A stretch of DNA of 64,000 bases from Cercis canadensis (Eukaryota; Streptophyta; Magnoliopsida; Fabales; Fabaceae): NCBI GenBank assembly GCA_003255065.1, contig QAOA01008120.1:71341-135340 (forward strand). The letters run 5' to 3'. Position numbers and translations under genes: made by a program. The notes beneath the pieces were generated by a model, which was given only the letters and a program-made list of their open reading frames with translations, searched no databases and was not told where the DNA came from. This document shows positions 11,280 through 22,732 of the stretch, in pieces (position 1 is the stretch's first letter; every line of letters starts with the position of its first letter).

Positions 11280-14106
11280 ATTTGTATAATGGTACTGGTG
11301 GATCAGACATTCTTCTAAGGGGACACTTTCGCTTATTATGGTCTTCTTGTCGACAAATACTACATCGCAATCGCAAGTTACTGTTTGAATCTGGTCAATC
11401 CATCTCATTCTGTATGTGATTCACAACAGGATGACCTTTCTTCCTTAGCATTGCAAAGTTGGGACTAACATGTACCCCACTGATCTCAAGCCAATTTTCT
11501 TATCCACCAATATGCCTAAATTTTCCTTGATACACCTTGACTAAATTATCAATAGAATCTACTGGATCCACATATGACCACTTATCAAGCGAAGCAGAAG
11601 CACAAACAGAAATTACATGTGAGCATGGCAAATGGAGGGCTTTGAACTTGCCACAACTACATCGTCTCTCCATCAGATTGACAATAAACGTGCGACCTGC
11701 TGTCCTGGTCCTCATATTGAATCTCTCCTCCACCTCAAACTCTCTGGTGTTCCTATCAAACAATCGGGGATTATGTGATGATGCCTCGCGTGAATTATCA
11801 CGCATCTTAACCATTGCAAACTCAGTCCACCGTTGCCCACTAGCTTTCATCATACCAGGCTGATCCCTCTTTTTGGTGAAAATAGCACTCATCATGTAAT
11901 ATGTTATTCTAACAAGGGCAGTAATTGACATGTTGTGGACACTCTTCAACGTGCCATTAATATTCTCCGCCAAATTGGTTGTCATCATGTCGTAGCGCCT
12001 CCCCTCAGTATCTCCTTGTAAAATCTATTTCGCCTCTTCAAGATCTTGTACATACTTCCATGCCCAGCTGTCTTCGCATCGAACTTGTAGATCCCTCATA
12101 AACTCTTTGAATTTAAGGGATTCAAATTGACTGCCTGTTAAATTATTACACAAATTTTTAATTAGCAAGAGAAGTTTAAAACAAACACACTAAGAAAGTT
12201 ATACATACTTGTTGCGTATATTTTTGTCATTAGAGTTTTGTTCTTGAAATGCGTGTTCCAATTGCTAACTATATGCCACAAGCAGAAGAAATTGTACGCA
12301 AGTGGCGGACTCCATCCCACACTAGGATCTGCAATCGAAGACAAAATACTAACATGACGATCAGAAATTATCGCCAAATTTTGTCGATCTCGAACCTCAT
12401 GATGACGAACTAAGGTAAAAAACCATGTCCAAGCATCTTTCGCTTCCCCTTCCACAATAGCAAATGCAAGAGGTAATGGTGACTTATCACTGTCCTGTGT
12501 TGAAGCAATCAGCAATGTCCTGTGATACTTTCCACTCAAGAAAGTTCCATTAACTTGAATCACAAGCTCGCAAAAGGGAAACACATCAACACATGCTTGA
12601 AATGTCCAAAATACACGGTGAAACATTTTCTCTTGAACATTGGAATGACTGTTGATCTGATTATTATCCAAAAACCATTTGACAACAGTTCCCAGATTTG
12701 CTGTAATCATCGCTGCCATCCATCTAGGTAAAAGGTTGTAGCTCTCATTCCAATTGCCGAACATTTTTTCGATGCACTTTTGTTTTGTCAACCATGCTTT
12801 TCTGTACGATGCGTGGTACCCATATTCATTTAATTTCTATTTTTGAATCAACTTAATCGACACATCTGGACTCTCCTCAATCATCCCATGAATGCTCGAC
12901 GCTATCACATGTATGTCCAACTTGTTGTGATCTTGCATTATCAAGGCATTTGTGCAAGTATGAGGATCATTGTACTTTGTAATCTCCCATTGTCCACTCT
13001 TACTTCTTTGGCAAGCTTGAAGTCTCCAATTACAACCGCTCTCCTTGTTTGGACAAATAATACTCCACACTGTTGGATGCAACTGCCTAACAATGAAAGA
13101 ATGGTGCACTTACAGTGAGTATTCTTTGACAGCAATTTGAACATCATTCTTTGTTAAGAATTGTTGCCCAACTGACAACTCTCCACCTCTTTCCCACGCT
13201 CCATGTCCATCTAATGTGCCAGTGTCATCACTAACTTGCATAGCATCCTAGTTAATATCTAAATAAACTGATGAAGGTTCATTGTACTGCAATGGCTACA
13301 CCATTTCTGGTATAGGTCCACCGGATTCATAGCCCACTTGACGTACATTCAAATCTAAAATACGTTCAATTTCTTCATCACTACAGGATTCATCTTCCTC
13401 TGTGATCTCATCTTCATCATCTTCGTCACTAATAAAAGGATCAATGGGAGAATTAGCACCACTAATTTGGAAGTCATCATGTCCTTCTATATTTACAGCA
13501 GTTTCCTGTTCCTCGATGCCCCGTCCCTGGAGTATATTTGAATTGAACCAAGCATCATCATAACCATAGTCATGGCTCTCTGGTGGCTGAGAAGTTTGAC
13601 TTGAACTGGGCATGCCATTTTAAAATTCAGTTGAGTCAACATGTGGTTGATAACATTTATCAAAGACAAAATTTGTTTCGCTATACCCCTAAATTGAACA
13701 AAGTATTGAACTTGTATTGAACCTAGCATTGAACTTAGCCCACCTGCATCAACTTCATCGATCTGAACACCAGTATCACCATGCTATGCAGTGTCCGTCT
13801 CCACATATAGCTCCATTGTTTCAAGATTAGCATGCTTTGAATGACTTGCATACATGCACATTACATCCTTATTACCCATGAGGTCAATAGCACCATAATA
13901 CAAAGGTTGGCAGACATGGGAAATCTATATTTGATATCAGATATCACTATATTGGGAGCAAGACGTAATTTTCAGTGTATCACTTCCTTTAGACTATGTA
14001 GTCTAATTCGATGCTTCAACATCATACATACAGGATTAGCACTTTCATACGTGACTCCTTGCTCTCCATTATACACTCGGCCATTATAGTATATGAAAAT
14101 CAGCAT
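11280..14106 (-). pseudogene. mudrA-like: mudrA-type MULE transposase, degraded
   Basis: Reading from 14106 downward. An N-terminal segment begins MLIFIYYNGRVYNGE, a PB1-like start often seen in MURA proteins. An acidic linker follows (13613-13296), then a WRKY/GCM-like DNA-binding segment with CNWRLQAC and a Cys/His pair (about 13060-12950). The MULE transposase domain (12791-12162) includes QVNGTFLSGKYHRTLL and IISDRHVSI. An intron at 12135-12209 is followed by LAENINGTLKSV, a SWIM zinc finger (CSCGKFKALHLPCSH, about 11650) and a CCHC knuckle (CSICRQEDHNKRKC, about 11340). The usual first catalytic Asp of the DGT motif reads Asn (VNGT). Stops near 13105, 12838, 11505 and 11403 also indicate inactivity. 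The start is chosen at the first Met before conserved sequence. Confidence 0.87.
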
Positions 14107-14689
14107 ATTTATCATAAATTCTAAACAAAATATATCAAGTACAATTATTATAACAATATTAAGCTAAAAAATATAATATTACTTAATATTATCTATCTTC
14201 TAAAAAAAGAATTATATTAAAAAATTTCATATACAATATATGAATTTTATAATATTATATTTATATTAACACTTTCAAATTAAAGTATATAAATCATACA
14301 ACCAAAAAAAATTAACTATTAAAATTAAACAATAATTAAAATTTTAACGTACCTTATATAATATTGCTTCACAAACTTTGAACAGAACCTTAGATAAGCA
14401 CTTTTATCCTTTATTGACTGAAATCTGAAAACTGAAAACTCCATAATGTCTTTGCTCGTCGCTCAAGACTCTCTAACTTGATGTTGTCTAAATTTTTTTC
14501 TCAGCACAAATGAACTTACGGACGACGGGTTATATAGCATTCGAATACGCCATGGGGCCCTGACACACCATCACTCAGAAAACGAATCGTCGTATGCCAC
14601 GTGGCGGCTTTTGTGGGGACGTGCCATGAGAGTGACGACTTGTTTCTTCTCAACACGCCAGCACTCAGCTTTTTCACTGACACGAGGCC
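14107..14689. other. MULE 5' side: AT-rich spacer upstream of the transposase
   Basis: AT-rich, with no gene recognised at 14107-14400, then a more GC-rich stretch leading into the right TIR. By position it should hold the transposase promoter, but no clear motif decides that. Confidence 0.5.
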
Positions 14690-14882
14690 CACAAGTCTGG
14701 AAAGGTGGGGAGATGTCGGCTTATAGGGACACATCGTGGGCCTCATGGCTTGTCCGATGGGTCCCACGTGTCCAAATTTTTTTTTTAAATTTTTAAAAAG
14801 TGTAATATTTGTGTAAATACTTTGAAACCTGTTACATTTGGGTAAATACTTTTGTACAATGTAATATTTGTGTCAAAAGGCC
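14690..14882 (-). repeat. MULE right terminal inverted repeat
   Basis: Inverted partner of 7890-8090, with the same order of GC-rich inner part, poly-T/A tract and AT-rich outer part. The terminal bases are ...TTTGTGTCAAAAGGCC. Confidence 0.9.
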
Positions 14883-14891
14883 TACAATGGC
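14883..14891. repeat. MULE target site duplication, right
   Basis: TACAATGGC, directly after the right TIR. It pairs with 7881-7889. Confidence 0.85.
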
Positions 14892-15357
14892 TGCTACTGT
14901 CAAAGGATCAAAAACCAAAACCAGCTTACCTTATGGAATGATCATTGTCAAATTCTGCAAATACTTTAAGGTCGATTTGTCCCAATTTGACTCTGAACCA
15001 TTCCCTGATAAGCTCATCATCAAGAAATCTCTTCCTTCAACCAATGCCTGCTCTGAACCATCTATGCATTCTTCGACTGGCAAAGGTAAACAAACTGCAG
15101 CCTTAAGCAATTCTCCTTCAGCCAAGTCTAAAAGACATGTTGCCCACACTCCATCTAGTTCTAAGCCTACCAAGAAAGCCAGAAATTCAGGTCCTTCAGT
15201 ACAACCTTCTGAAAGGGTAGATCATGAAGAATGGATTAGTTTAATCAATCCAGAGGAACTGGCCAATCAGATTGGCAGGCGTTTAAATTTCTTCCAACTT
15301 TGGCTTTTGACTCTACTGCTAGAATGGCTGCTATTGAGAAGGATTTGGCAATCATAA
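14892..15357 (+). pseudogene. envelope-like region of Sirevirus 1, right part
   Basis: Continues the Sirevirus 3' coding region after the MULE. It holds a short conserved-looking start, a Ser/Lys-rich linker at about 15050-15200 and a hydrophobic, leucine-rich end at 15270-15350. No enzyme motif is visible. Its identity as the other half of the 6647-7880 region rests on the MULE target duplication that joins the two sides. Confidence 0.6.
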
Positions 15358-15823
15358 AGGAAAAATTAACAGCTCTACTTGCATCTTAGCAACCCCCTTC
15401 ATCTGATTCTTATTTTATCTAAACTACCTTTTCAATTCCTTTTGATTCACTTTCGGATGTAAATGTAGCATAGCTGGACATTTTTTAGCCAGTCTCATGC
15501 ATCATCCATAGACATTTTGACATTGCTTGACTGTTTGTGATCTCATTTCATATGAGTCTACTCCATTTTGGTTGATAAAATGTTTTGATCCCTTACTGCT
15601 CTAATTTGGTTATCTAATCTGTTCTTCCCCCTTCTTTTTGATAATGTCAAATGAGGAGAAATTATGTGAAATAGTTTGTTTGAACTTCTAAATCTGTTTT
15701 TATTGTTATTAAACAGGTCTATGGTATAATTTCTTGATATATTGAGTAGGTCATTTGCAAAAATTCCCTTCTATTCTCTGATGCTAGAGCACTGATTCTT
15801 CAGTTCTAGTTGGCATAAATTAA

Positions 15824-15874
15824 GGGGGAGCTTTTCTCAAACACATTATTGTCATCATAAAAAAACGGGGAGAT
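15824..15874 (+). other. polypurine tracts of Sirevirus 1
   Basis: Two purine tracts, GGGGGAGC at 15824-15831 and GGGGAGAT directly before the 3' LTR at 15867-15874, separated by a TTGTCATCATAAAAA segment. More than one PPT just upstream of the 3' LTR is a described Sirevirus feature. A similar pair occurs in Sirevirus 2. Confidence 0.8.
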
Positions 15875-17005
15875 TGTTAGCCCCACATGTCTTTGAACCT
15901 ATTTTGATGATAACAATAATGTCATGATATTTCCTATATGTGTTGTTTGTCTTTTTGCTATTAATCTTTGTTAAGTTTTTAAGTTGTTATCTAGAACAAT
16001 CTTTAAATGAAGTCTTGAAGAACTCATTCTTAAGAACTAGTTCTTGCTTATGTGATAAGTCTACAAGATTGTTGATGTGGACAAAGTCTTACACGGACTC
16101 TGGGCCAAAGTTTCCATTTTTCATATTTGACTAAGAGTTGTACTCTTAGTGAATGGAAAGTTTCTTTTCAAGTGCACTTTGGAAAAGCCCATGTTTCAAG
16201 AAAATTATCTACTCTCTTACACAAAGAGAGACTTTTGTGGACCAAAGGACAAAAGGCTATGTGATTGATTGACAAGGAGTAAGCTGGTTGGTGGCTCCTC
16301 TTTTCCCTCACCATTTGGTTTTTTGCCTGCACAAGAAAGCCAATAAAGCAAGAAGACTTCAAGGCTTCGAGTATCCATGAAGTAAAAAAAAAAAAAAAAA
16401 AATTTAGAGAGAGAAGGAAGTCATTGTTGAGAGCTTGGCTTCTCATCTTCTTCTTCCTACTCTCAGTTATCCCTTCATGTATCAAGATCTTCATTGTAAT
16501 ACATTTACTCTTTAAGAGAGTTTTTTCTTGGGGCTAAACCAAACACTTGGGTTTTGTATCTTGGATTTCTATGGGAGAAATTCATGAGAGTGATCTCTAG
16601 AGTTAGAGAGAGAGAGTTCATGGTGAGCTTGAGAAACAAAAACCATGGGAGTTAAGCTTGGAGAAGCTTGGAAAAATAAACTTGTTATAAACCTTGGAGA
16701 AACTTGAAAAAATAAACTTGAAGTATAGTGGAACCCTATTGACATAGGAGTAATGGATGTAGGCATTTTAAGCTGAACCACTATAAAATCTCTGGCTGAT
16801 CCTCTTTCTCTTTATCTCTATTTTTCTGGTTAGACTTCTGTTTTTATTCTTCATGGTTTGATAAGTTATTTCAAAATGTTCAAATCTGGTATTTGTAAAA
16901 GAACTAGTTCTTTTAAACAAATCTATGATTTGAATATGCTTTTTAAGAAATAATTTTTATCAATTCCTATTCAGCCCCCTCTAGGAATAGACTTTGCAAC
17001 TGTCA
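15875..17005 (+). repeat. 3' LTR of Sirevirus 1
   Basis: Begins TGTTAG directly after the polypurine tract and ends ...CTGTCA, where similarity to 1-1135 stops. Both copies are about 1.13 kb. The element is followed by a short TA-rich stretch and then a phytocyanin remnant. Confidence 0.92.
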
Positions 17006-17193
17006 ATTGCAACATTAGAAATTGGATTTCCAATATATATATATATAAATATATAACCAACTTAATTATTGCTTACAGATATTTTCTCATATTTATTTGT
17101 TTCTATAATTCTCAGTGTCTTACATAACGAACTTAATTGTGCTTTATGACAAAAACTAAGTAAGCATTCATTTATTGATGACCTATTTTACAG

Positions 17194-17594
17194 TATTCAA
17201 GTATCCTACAGGAAAGCACAATGTGGTCAAAGTGAATGGAACAGACTTAAAACTGTGAAGTTCCTGCAGGAACTCAAGGATTGACTAGTGGAGAGGACAC
17301 AATTGAATTGGCAACTCCAGGCAGAAAATGGTATATAAGTGGTGTGAGTGACGACTGCGCAAATTGGCAAAAGCTTGTTATCAATGTGCTACCTCAAACA
17401 CTGGCTCCATCCTTACCACCATCTCACCCACCTGCACCTTCACCTTTACCTTGGTCCCATTACAGTCAATGGGTGCCCAGGAAGCTGTTTAGGGGATTTC
17501 ATTAATCTTCAATATTGTGGCATTTTGTGGCACTATCACTAGCTATTTATGTGTCTTGAGATTGGATATGCGTGTGCTGTTTCCGTGTTTCTAG
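17194..17594 (+). pseudogene. phytocyanin (blue copper protein / early nodulin-like) exon, frameshifted
   Basis: Second exon of a phytocyanin-type secreted protein. After a TTTTACAG acceptor it reads VFKYPTGKHNVVKVNGTDLK, then, one base out of frame, CEVPAGTQGLTSGEDTIEL, TPGRKWYISGVSDDC and WQKLVINVLP. A Pro/Ser-rich linker and, in a shifted frame, a hydrophobic tail suited to GPI anchoring follow. This is the usual late phytocyanin layout. Of the type-1 copper ligands, the first His (KHNV) and the Cys (DDC) are present, while the expected His after the Cys is not seen, as in early nodulin-like members. Frame changes near 17255 and 17495, plus the lack of any first exon in the window, make it a pseudogene. 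The first exon may lie beyond Sirevirus 1, whose 3' LTR ends 189 bp upstream. Confidence 0.8.
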
Positions 17595-19738
17595 GTGGGG
17601 TACCTTCTCTAGTTACTAATAATTAACCCTTCAATCATTTCAATTCGGAAGTTGGTGAATGTATGTTCAATTCAACTGTTAGTCAAATAAAGTTATTATC
17701 AAGGAACTGTAATTGATGCCAGTTCTAAGGTTTTTCTATGCGGTAAACTTCAATTTCCCCTGATTTTGGTATGATTCATGTATCACCTTATGATTCAAAA
17801 TGTATCATTGAATCCATCATTTTCTAGCAGAATAAACACAAGGTCAAGCACGTCCATTTCTTGCATTGAGGACACTAACCTAAATTGTCACTTTCGAAGC
17901 CTCCAACTGAGATGGCAATCTAATACCTTCAGCTACTCCATAATCAATTTTCTTAAAAGTATAAAATGGACAAAGCTGCAATTTGTTATTGGATTCTCTA
18001 AAACATATTTATTGCTAAAAAGCAAAAATATATGGTATCACTAGATTGGAATTTACTATTTTAACTATTTTCTTAGATTTTCTGAATCAGATATATAACA
18101 TGATACATTTATTGAATTTAATAAACTAAAAAAAAAAAAAGCTTTAATTGTAAGAATTGGCCTATTACACATCAGAGAATAGCCTAAATACAGGCAAATA
18201 CAAATGGCTACTGAATGAACCTTCGAAATCTTCCCGAAACTACCTTGGAGATTTTGTAGAGACATTTCCCACATGAGACAAGGTTCAGCAATGCATGTGG
18301 TTTTCGGGTCCGAATTTTCAATTGTTAAAGCTGAAAATACAATGGAATGCATCATTAATATTTTATCAAACATCAAAGCAAAATTTGGAAAACCAAGAAT
18401 TTCATGGAAATAGTACATATACACCAACAACTTTTCAAGGTATAAACACAATTATAATTTATAGAATAAATGAACATGTACTTAAACACAGACACAGAGT
18501 CATCCCAGCAAATATTCTTAATGTGGCTACTTTAGTTTTGCTTTATTTAGTCTAACTCGCTGAATAACATTAAAGGGAACAATTGCTACCCAAAATGCAC
18601 ATATAATATATTTCCGAAGGTGATGAAATTATACATAAGCAATCAGCATTGAGAATTATGACAATAAAGAGAAAATAGTGAGTTTTCGCAAACTAATAGC
18701 CGACCACGAGTCACGGGCAATACTGACAAGGTGGGTTGCAAGTGTTAGCCAACTGAAGTTCATATTATGCAGAGGCTAAAAAGTTGGCAAGGCTCATGAT
18801 TGGTTCCAAAAATAAGTGTGTGCAGACCATCGACATATTATTTATACCATGCCACCTCCAGAGCAATGCTAGAGTACATCTATTTATAGTTTATAAAGTA
18901 GTAAGCAGACAGCCAGTAAAATATTTACTGGTTAACTAAGCTCCAAATGACTAGATCTTATTTAGAAATAGACCCCAACTATCCACAAATTAATAGGAAC
19001 AGTTACAATTGGGTGATATTAGAAGAATGATTCATAAAAAGCAGAGTTACAATTGCTATATGACATTTCAAGTTATAGCACAGAAAATAGCATAATGAGG
19101 GGAATTACAGAGCAAAACTAATGCCTTGGGAAAATTTTATTATAAACAAAAAGGACAAAAAAATAGTCAAGAGTTATATTAAGAAAAGAAAAAATTGAAA
19201 ATCCAGTTCTTAAGTTGGTCAGGGAATGTCCTTTTAAACTTCTACGCACTCCAACAGTGAATTTTTAGGATCCTAGTAAAATGCATTACCTTTCGACGGG
19301 TTACTCTTGATGCTTTCCAGCATAGTAAGCTTCTTGACCTAAGCTCCAGTCTCTTAAGAAGTCAAATAATTTTAAAAATTAATATTTAGTTCTAACATAC
19401 ACATTACATGCTGAAACAGGAAAACATTCATAGTTGAATATTTAAAAATAATCACACCAACATCTCATATTTAATATCTTACACTCCTATAATAATGGGG
19501 GGCAAAAAACCCCAATTATTTAATATCTTAATTATTCATTTATGCAGGCAAACAATACCAAGCCTATGTATTAAGGATTCATTCAGCCTACCAAAATATG
19601 GTATTTGAAAACATATATCAACTAGAAATTCCAATTCAGCTACCAAATGTGAAATATAGTTGTTCTTTTGTCCAGCAACATGTTACTGACCACCTAGGTT
19701 AAGTTATAAATGGAAATACAATATTTATTTGAAACCTC
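17595..19738. other. intergenic, nothing recognised
   Basis: AT-rich sequence with only short open stretches that lack family motifs, codon-bias signs or splice structure. No repeat ends found. Confidence 0.5.
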
Positions 19739-20076
19739 TGAAGATGCTGAATATCAGTGAAGAGAATTCTTTCACATATTTTATTGATGTACTGTGTGTC
19801 ATATTTATACAGTGAGCTAGTAACAGAAAGCTATATATCAGTAACAGAATAAAGGAGATACGTGAACCTAATCCTAAGCCTATAGCAGTATTTAAATATT
19901 AAAGCTTATCTATACAGTGTTTGCACCAGGCCTATAGCAATATTTAAATATTAAAGCTTATCTATAAAGTGTTTGCATCAGGCCTATAGCAGTATTTAAA
20001 TATTAAACCTATCTATAAGGTGGTTGCACCAGGTTGAAGCTTTATCTACAACGGAGTTGCACCAATTTCTCTAACA
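19739..20076 (-). repeat. 3' LTR of the 19.7-22.7 kb copia element
   Basis: Reads TGTTAGAGAAATTGGTGCAA inward from 20076 on the minus strand and ends near the TG/CA position at 19739. It contains a three-fold 52-bp internal repeat. Confidence 0.82.
19879..20033 (-). repeat. three tandem copies of a 52-bp unit inside the LTR
   Basis: Units at 19879-19930, 19931-19982 and 19983-20033 each start CCTATAGCA and end near CAGG, with a central AGTATTTAAATATTAAA. They differ at a few bases each. Confidence 0.9.
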
Positions 20077-21263
20077 CGCCCCTGCAAGATTGGCGTACCA
20101 TCAAGGACACCAATCTTGGACCAAAGATGACAAAACACAGAGGTGGACAGCGGCTTGGTTAAGATATCTGCAAGTTGGTCTTTGCTTGAGACGTGAAGAA
20201 CGCGAAGCTGATTTGAGGAGACTTTTTCCCGAACAAAGTGATAGTCAAGAGAGATGTGCTTCATGCGAGAGTGGAAGACTGGATTAGCACATAGATAAGT
20301 GACACCTACATTGTCACAGTAAATGATAGGTGGCTGAGTGGTTGCAATGCTAAGCTCTTTGAGTAAGTTAAGCATCCATGATAATTCAGCAGTGGTGGAG
20401 GCAACCGCACGATATTCAGATTCTGTGGAGGACCGAGCCATTGATCTTTGTTTCTTGGAGGACCAGGAGACTGCATTTGGTCCCATGAACACCAAATAGC
20501 CAGAGGTGGAAGTTCTGTCATTGGGGTTCCTAGCCCAATCTGCATCCGAATAGGCATGCAGTTGTATAGGTGTATGAGAAGACAAATGCAAGCCAAAGTT
20601 GATAGTATGTTTGAGATACCGAAGAATACGTTTGAGAGCATAAAGATGTGTGTGAGTAGGACGATGCATAAATTGAGAGCATTTGTTGACAGCATATCCA
20701 ATGTCTAGCCGTGTGAGAGAGAGGTACTGAAGTGCACCTACAACACTTCGATAGTCAGTGGCATTAACAAGGGCAGTACCATCATCAAGTTTGAGAGAAA
20801 TAGAGGTGGACATAGGCGTCGTAGAGCCTTTTGCACCAGCCATGTCAGATTTTTCTAAGAGATCCCTGATATATTTTTGTTGAGATAGAAACAGACCACT
20901 GCCTGTGGGAATGAACTCAACGCCCAAAAAATAGGTTGGCTGGCCGAGGTCCTTGAGGGAGAACCGCTGAGCAAGTTTAGTGCAGAAGGTTTTTAAGAAA
21001 GCAGAGTTACTGCCAGTAAGAAGCAGGTCATTAACATAAACTAGAAAATATGCTAAGATGCCATCCTTATTATAAATGAAGAGGGAGCCATCAGATAAAG
21101 AATTTATGAAACCGAAAAATAGGAGAAAGTTGGCAAGTTCAGTGTACCAAGCCCTAGGTGCCTGCTTTAAGCCATAGATGGCTTTGTGGAGTTTGCAGAC
21201 ATAATGAGGATGAGTAGGATCAACATGGCCCTGAGGTTGACACATATAGACATCATCATGCAA
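20046..21263 (-). pseudogene. RT and RNase H region of the 19.7-22.7 kb copia element
   Basis: Copia RT with [13 protein letters not shown] near 21165, a YV-D-type catalytic box near 21040, LGVEF near 20925, and RNase H with SDADWA near 20550 and a STESEYRA motif near 20420. It stays open to a stop inside the LTR. Fossil. Confidence 0.9.
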
Positions 21264-22728
21264 GGTGCCCTATAAGAAAGCATTGTTAACGTCCATGTAC
21301 TTCAATGGCCAGTGGTGGTGAAGAGCAATGGTGATGACTGCTTTGACGGTCTGGGGCTTAACCACAGGGCTGAAGGTTTCGTGGTAGTCAAGCCCAGGGC
21401 GTTGAGAGAAACCCTTGGCTACAAGTCGAGCTTTGTAGCGATCAATGGCACCAGAAGGGAGACGTTTGACTCGGTAGACCCATTTGCACCCAATAAGATT
21501 AACATGAGGTGGTTTGGGAACGAGGGACCAAGTACCATTTCAGAGGAGAGCATCAAGCTCTTGAGACATGGCTAAACGCCATTCCGGGTGTTTACTGGCA
21601 TGAGTGAAGCATGTGGGTTCAACACTTGGAGGTAGAGGATGTTTGGTGGCAGTAAGGGTGAATGGAGTTTTGGGCTTGAAGATGTTATTTTTGGAGCGGG
21701 TAATCATTTTATGGGTAGTGGTGGTGGGAGGGGAAGGATTAGTAGGGGGTGGAGGAGAAGGAGGGGAAGTATTTAAGGCAGTAGAGGGAGAGAGTTGTGG
21801 AGCATTGGAAGGGGAAGGCAGAGTGTCTTGTGAGACAGAAGAAGTCGAATGTGTAGGGATAGAAGTGGAGTTTGAGGAGGAAGGTGGCTGTGGTGGAACA
21901 AAAAAGGGATAATGAGAATAAGAGATAGACTCAGGAGCAGAAGATGACACTGATGGTGAAGAAGGAGGTGTTTTGAAGGGATAGGAGTTTTCAATGAATT
22001 TAACATGTCTCGAAATATAGAACTTGTGGTTGGTATGATCAAAACAAATATATGCATGTTTGTCAGTGGAGTAGCCCAAAAAAGTGCATGGAGTGGAGCG
22101 TACATGAAGCTTGGTGAGAGAGTAGGGCCGAAGCCAGGGATAGCATAGGCACCCAAAAGCCTTGAAGGAATTATAGTGAGGGGTTTGATGAAAGAGTTTC
22201 TGATATGGAGAAGTCATGCGAAGAACTGGTGTGGGGAGGCGATTAATGAGGAAGGTGGCTGTTTGGAAGGCAAAGGTCCAAAAAGAGGGAGGAAGGGAGG
22301 CATGATGAAGAAGAGCTAACCCGGTTTCAACAATGTGTCGGTGCTTCCTTTCAGCCATACCATTCCTTTCGGGAGTATATGGTGGTGATTGAAAAAAAGA
22401 AATGCCTTCAGAAAGAAAATAAGATTTTAACTTGAGAAATTCCCCACCATTATCAGAAGAAAATGACTTAATGGTAGTGTGAAAGTAGGATTCAACTAAG
22501 CATTTTAAAGTGAATAAAAACAGTATAAACATCATATTTGTGTTTAAGAGGATAGAACCAAGTATAGCGAGTAAAATGGTCAATGAAAATCACATAAAAC
22601 TTATATTGATCAATAGAAGTTTGAGGTGCTGGACCCACCCCATACATCAGCATAAAGAAGTTCTAAAGGTCTAGTAGTCCTAATGCTAGAAGAAGAAAAT
22701 GGCAGCTTGTGGCTTTTGTTACATGAAC
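21264..22728 (-). pseudogene. integrase and linker region of the 19.7-22.7 kb copia element
   Basis: On the minus strand: the integrase zinc segment end (CSCNKSHKLPF near 22720), the core SDNGGEF near 22455, the PPYTPERNGMAERKHRH motif near 22360, and GCLCYPWLRPY near 22150. A Ser/Pro-rich linker precedes the RT. Fossil. Confidence 0.88.
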
Positions 22729-22732
22729 AAAA

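Larger units (their letters stand above)
7890..14882. mobile_element. MuDR-like element (MULE) with PMD gene and mudrA-type transposase
   Basis: A 6,993-bp DNA transposon inside Sirevirus 1. The ends are long inverted repeats starting GGCCTTTTAACACAAATATT (left) and its near-complement (right). It is flanked by a 9-bp duplication (TATAATGGT / TACAATGGC, two mismatches), and 9 bp is the length MULEs make. It carries two convergent genes. The one on the + strand encodes a PMD protein, and the one on the - strand a transposase with DNA-binding, MULE, SWIM and zinc-knuckle segments. Both have in-frame stops, so this copy is no longer autonomous. It must be younger than Sirevirus 1. Confidence 0.93.
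1..17005 (+). mobile_element. Sirevirus (Ty1/copia, SIRE/Maximus type), 5' edge cut by window
   Basis: A long copia-type LTR retrotransposon. The parts, in order, are a 5' LTR (missing only its first dozen or so bases), a Met-tRNA primer site, gag with CCHC knuckles, protease, integrase, reverse transcriptase and RNase H, then a further envelope-like region before the 3' LTR. The integrase-before-RT order marks copia, and the extra 3' region with a GGGGAGAT polypurine tract marks the Sirevirus branch. A 7-kb MULE is inserted in the envelope-like region, so the element itself is about 10 kb. It is a fossil with several (roughly eight) coding breaks. By-eye comparison of the first 250 bases of the two LTRs shows about 6 % difference, which suggests an insertion a few million years old. 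The 5' target duplication lies outside the window. Confidence 0.93.
19739..22732 (-). mobile_element. Ty1/copia element, 3' portion only
   Basis: Minus-strand copia remnant. From right to left it holds the integrase, RT and RNase H, a polypurine tract (CTTGCAGGGGCG on the minus strand) and a 338-bp 3' LTR. No gag or 5' LTR is found. Similarity stops in the integrase zinc-binding segment at 22732, exactly where a CACTA-like end begins. Fossil with a few coding breaks. Its age cannot be taken from an LTR pair because only one LTR is here. A related LTR fragment lies at 59122-59213. Confidence 0.9.

Noticed and set aside
18065-18451. 128-residue minus-strand open stretch
   Set aside because: No recognisable domain or splice context; composition matches surrounding intergenic DNA.
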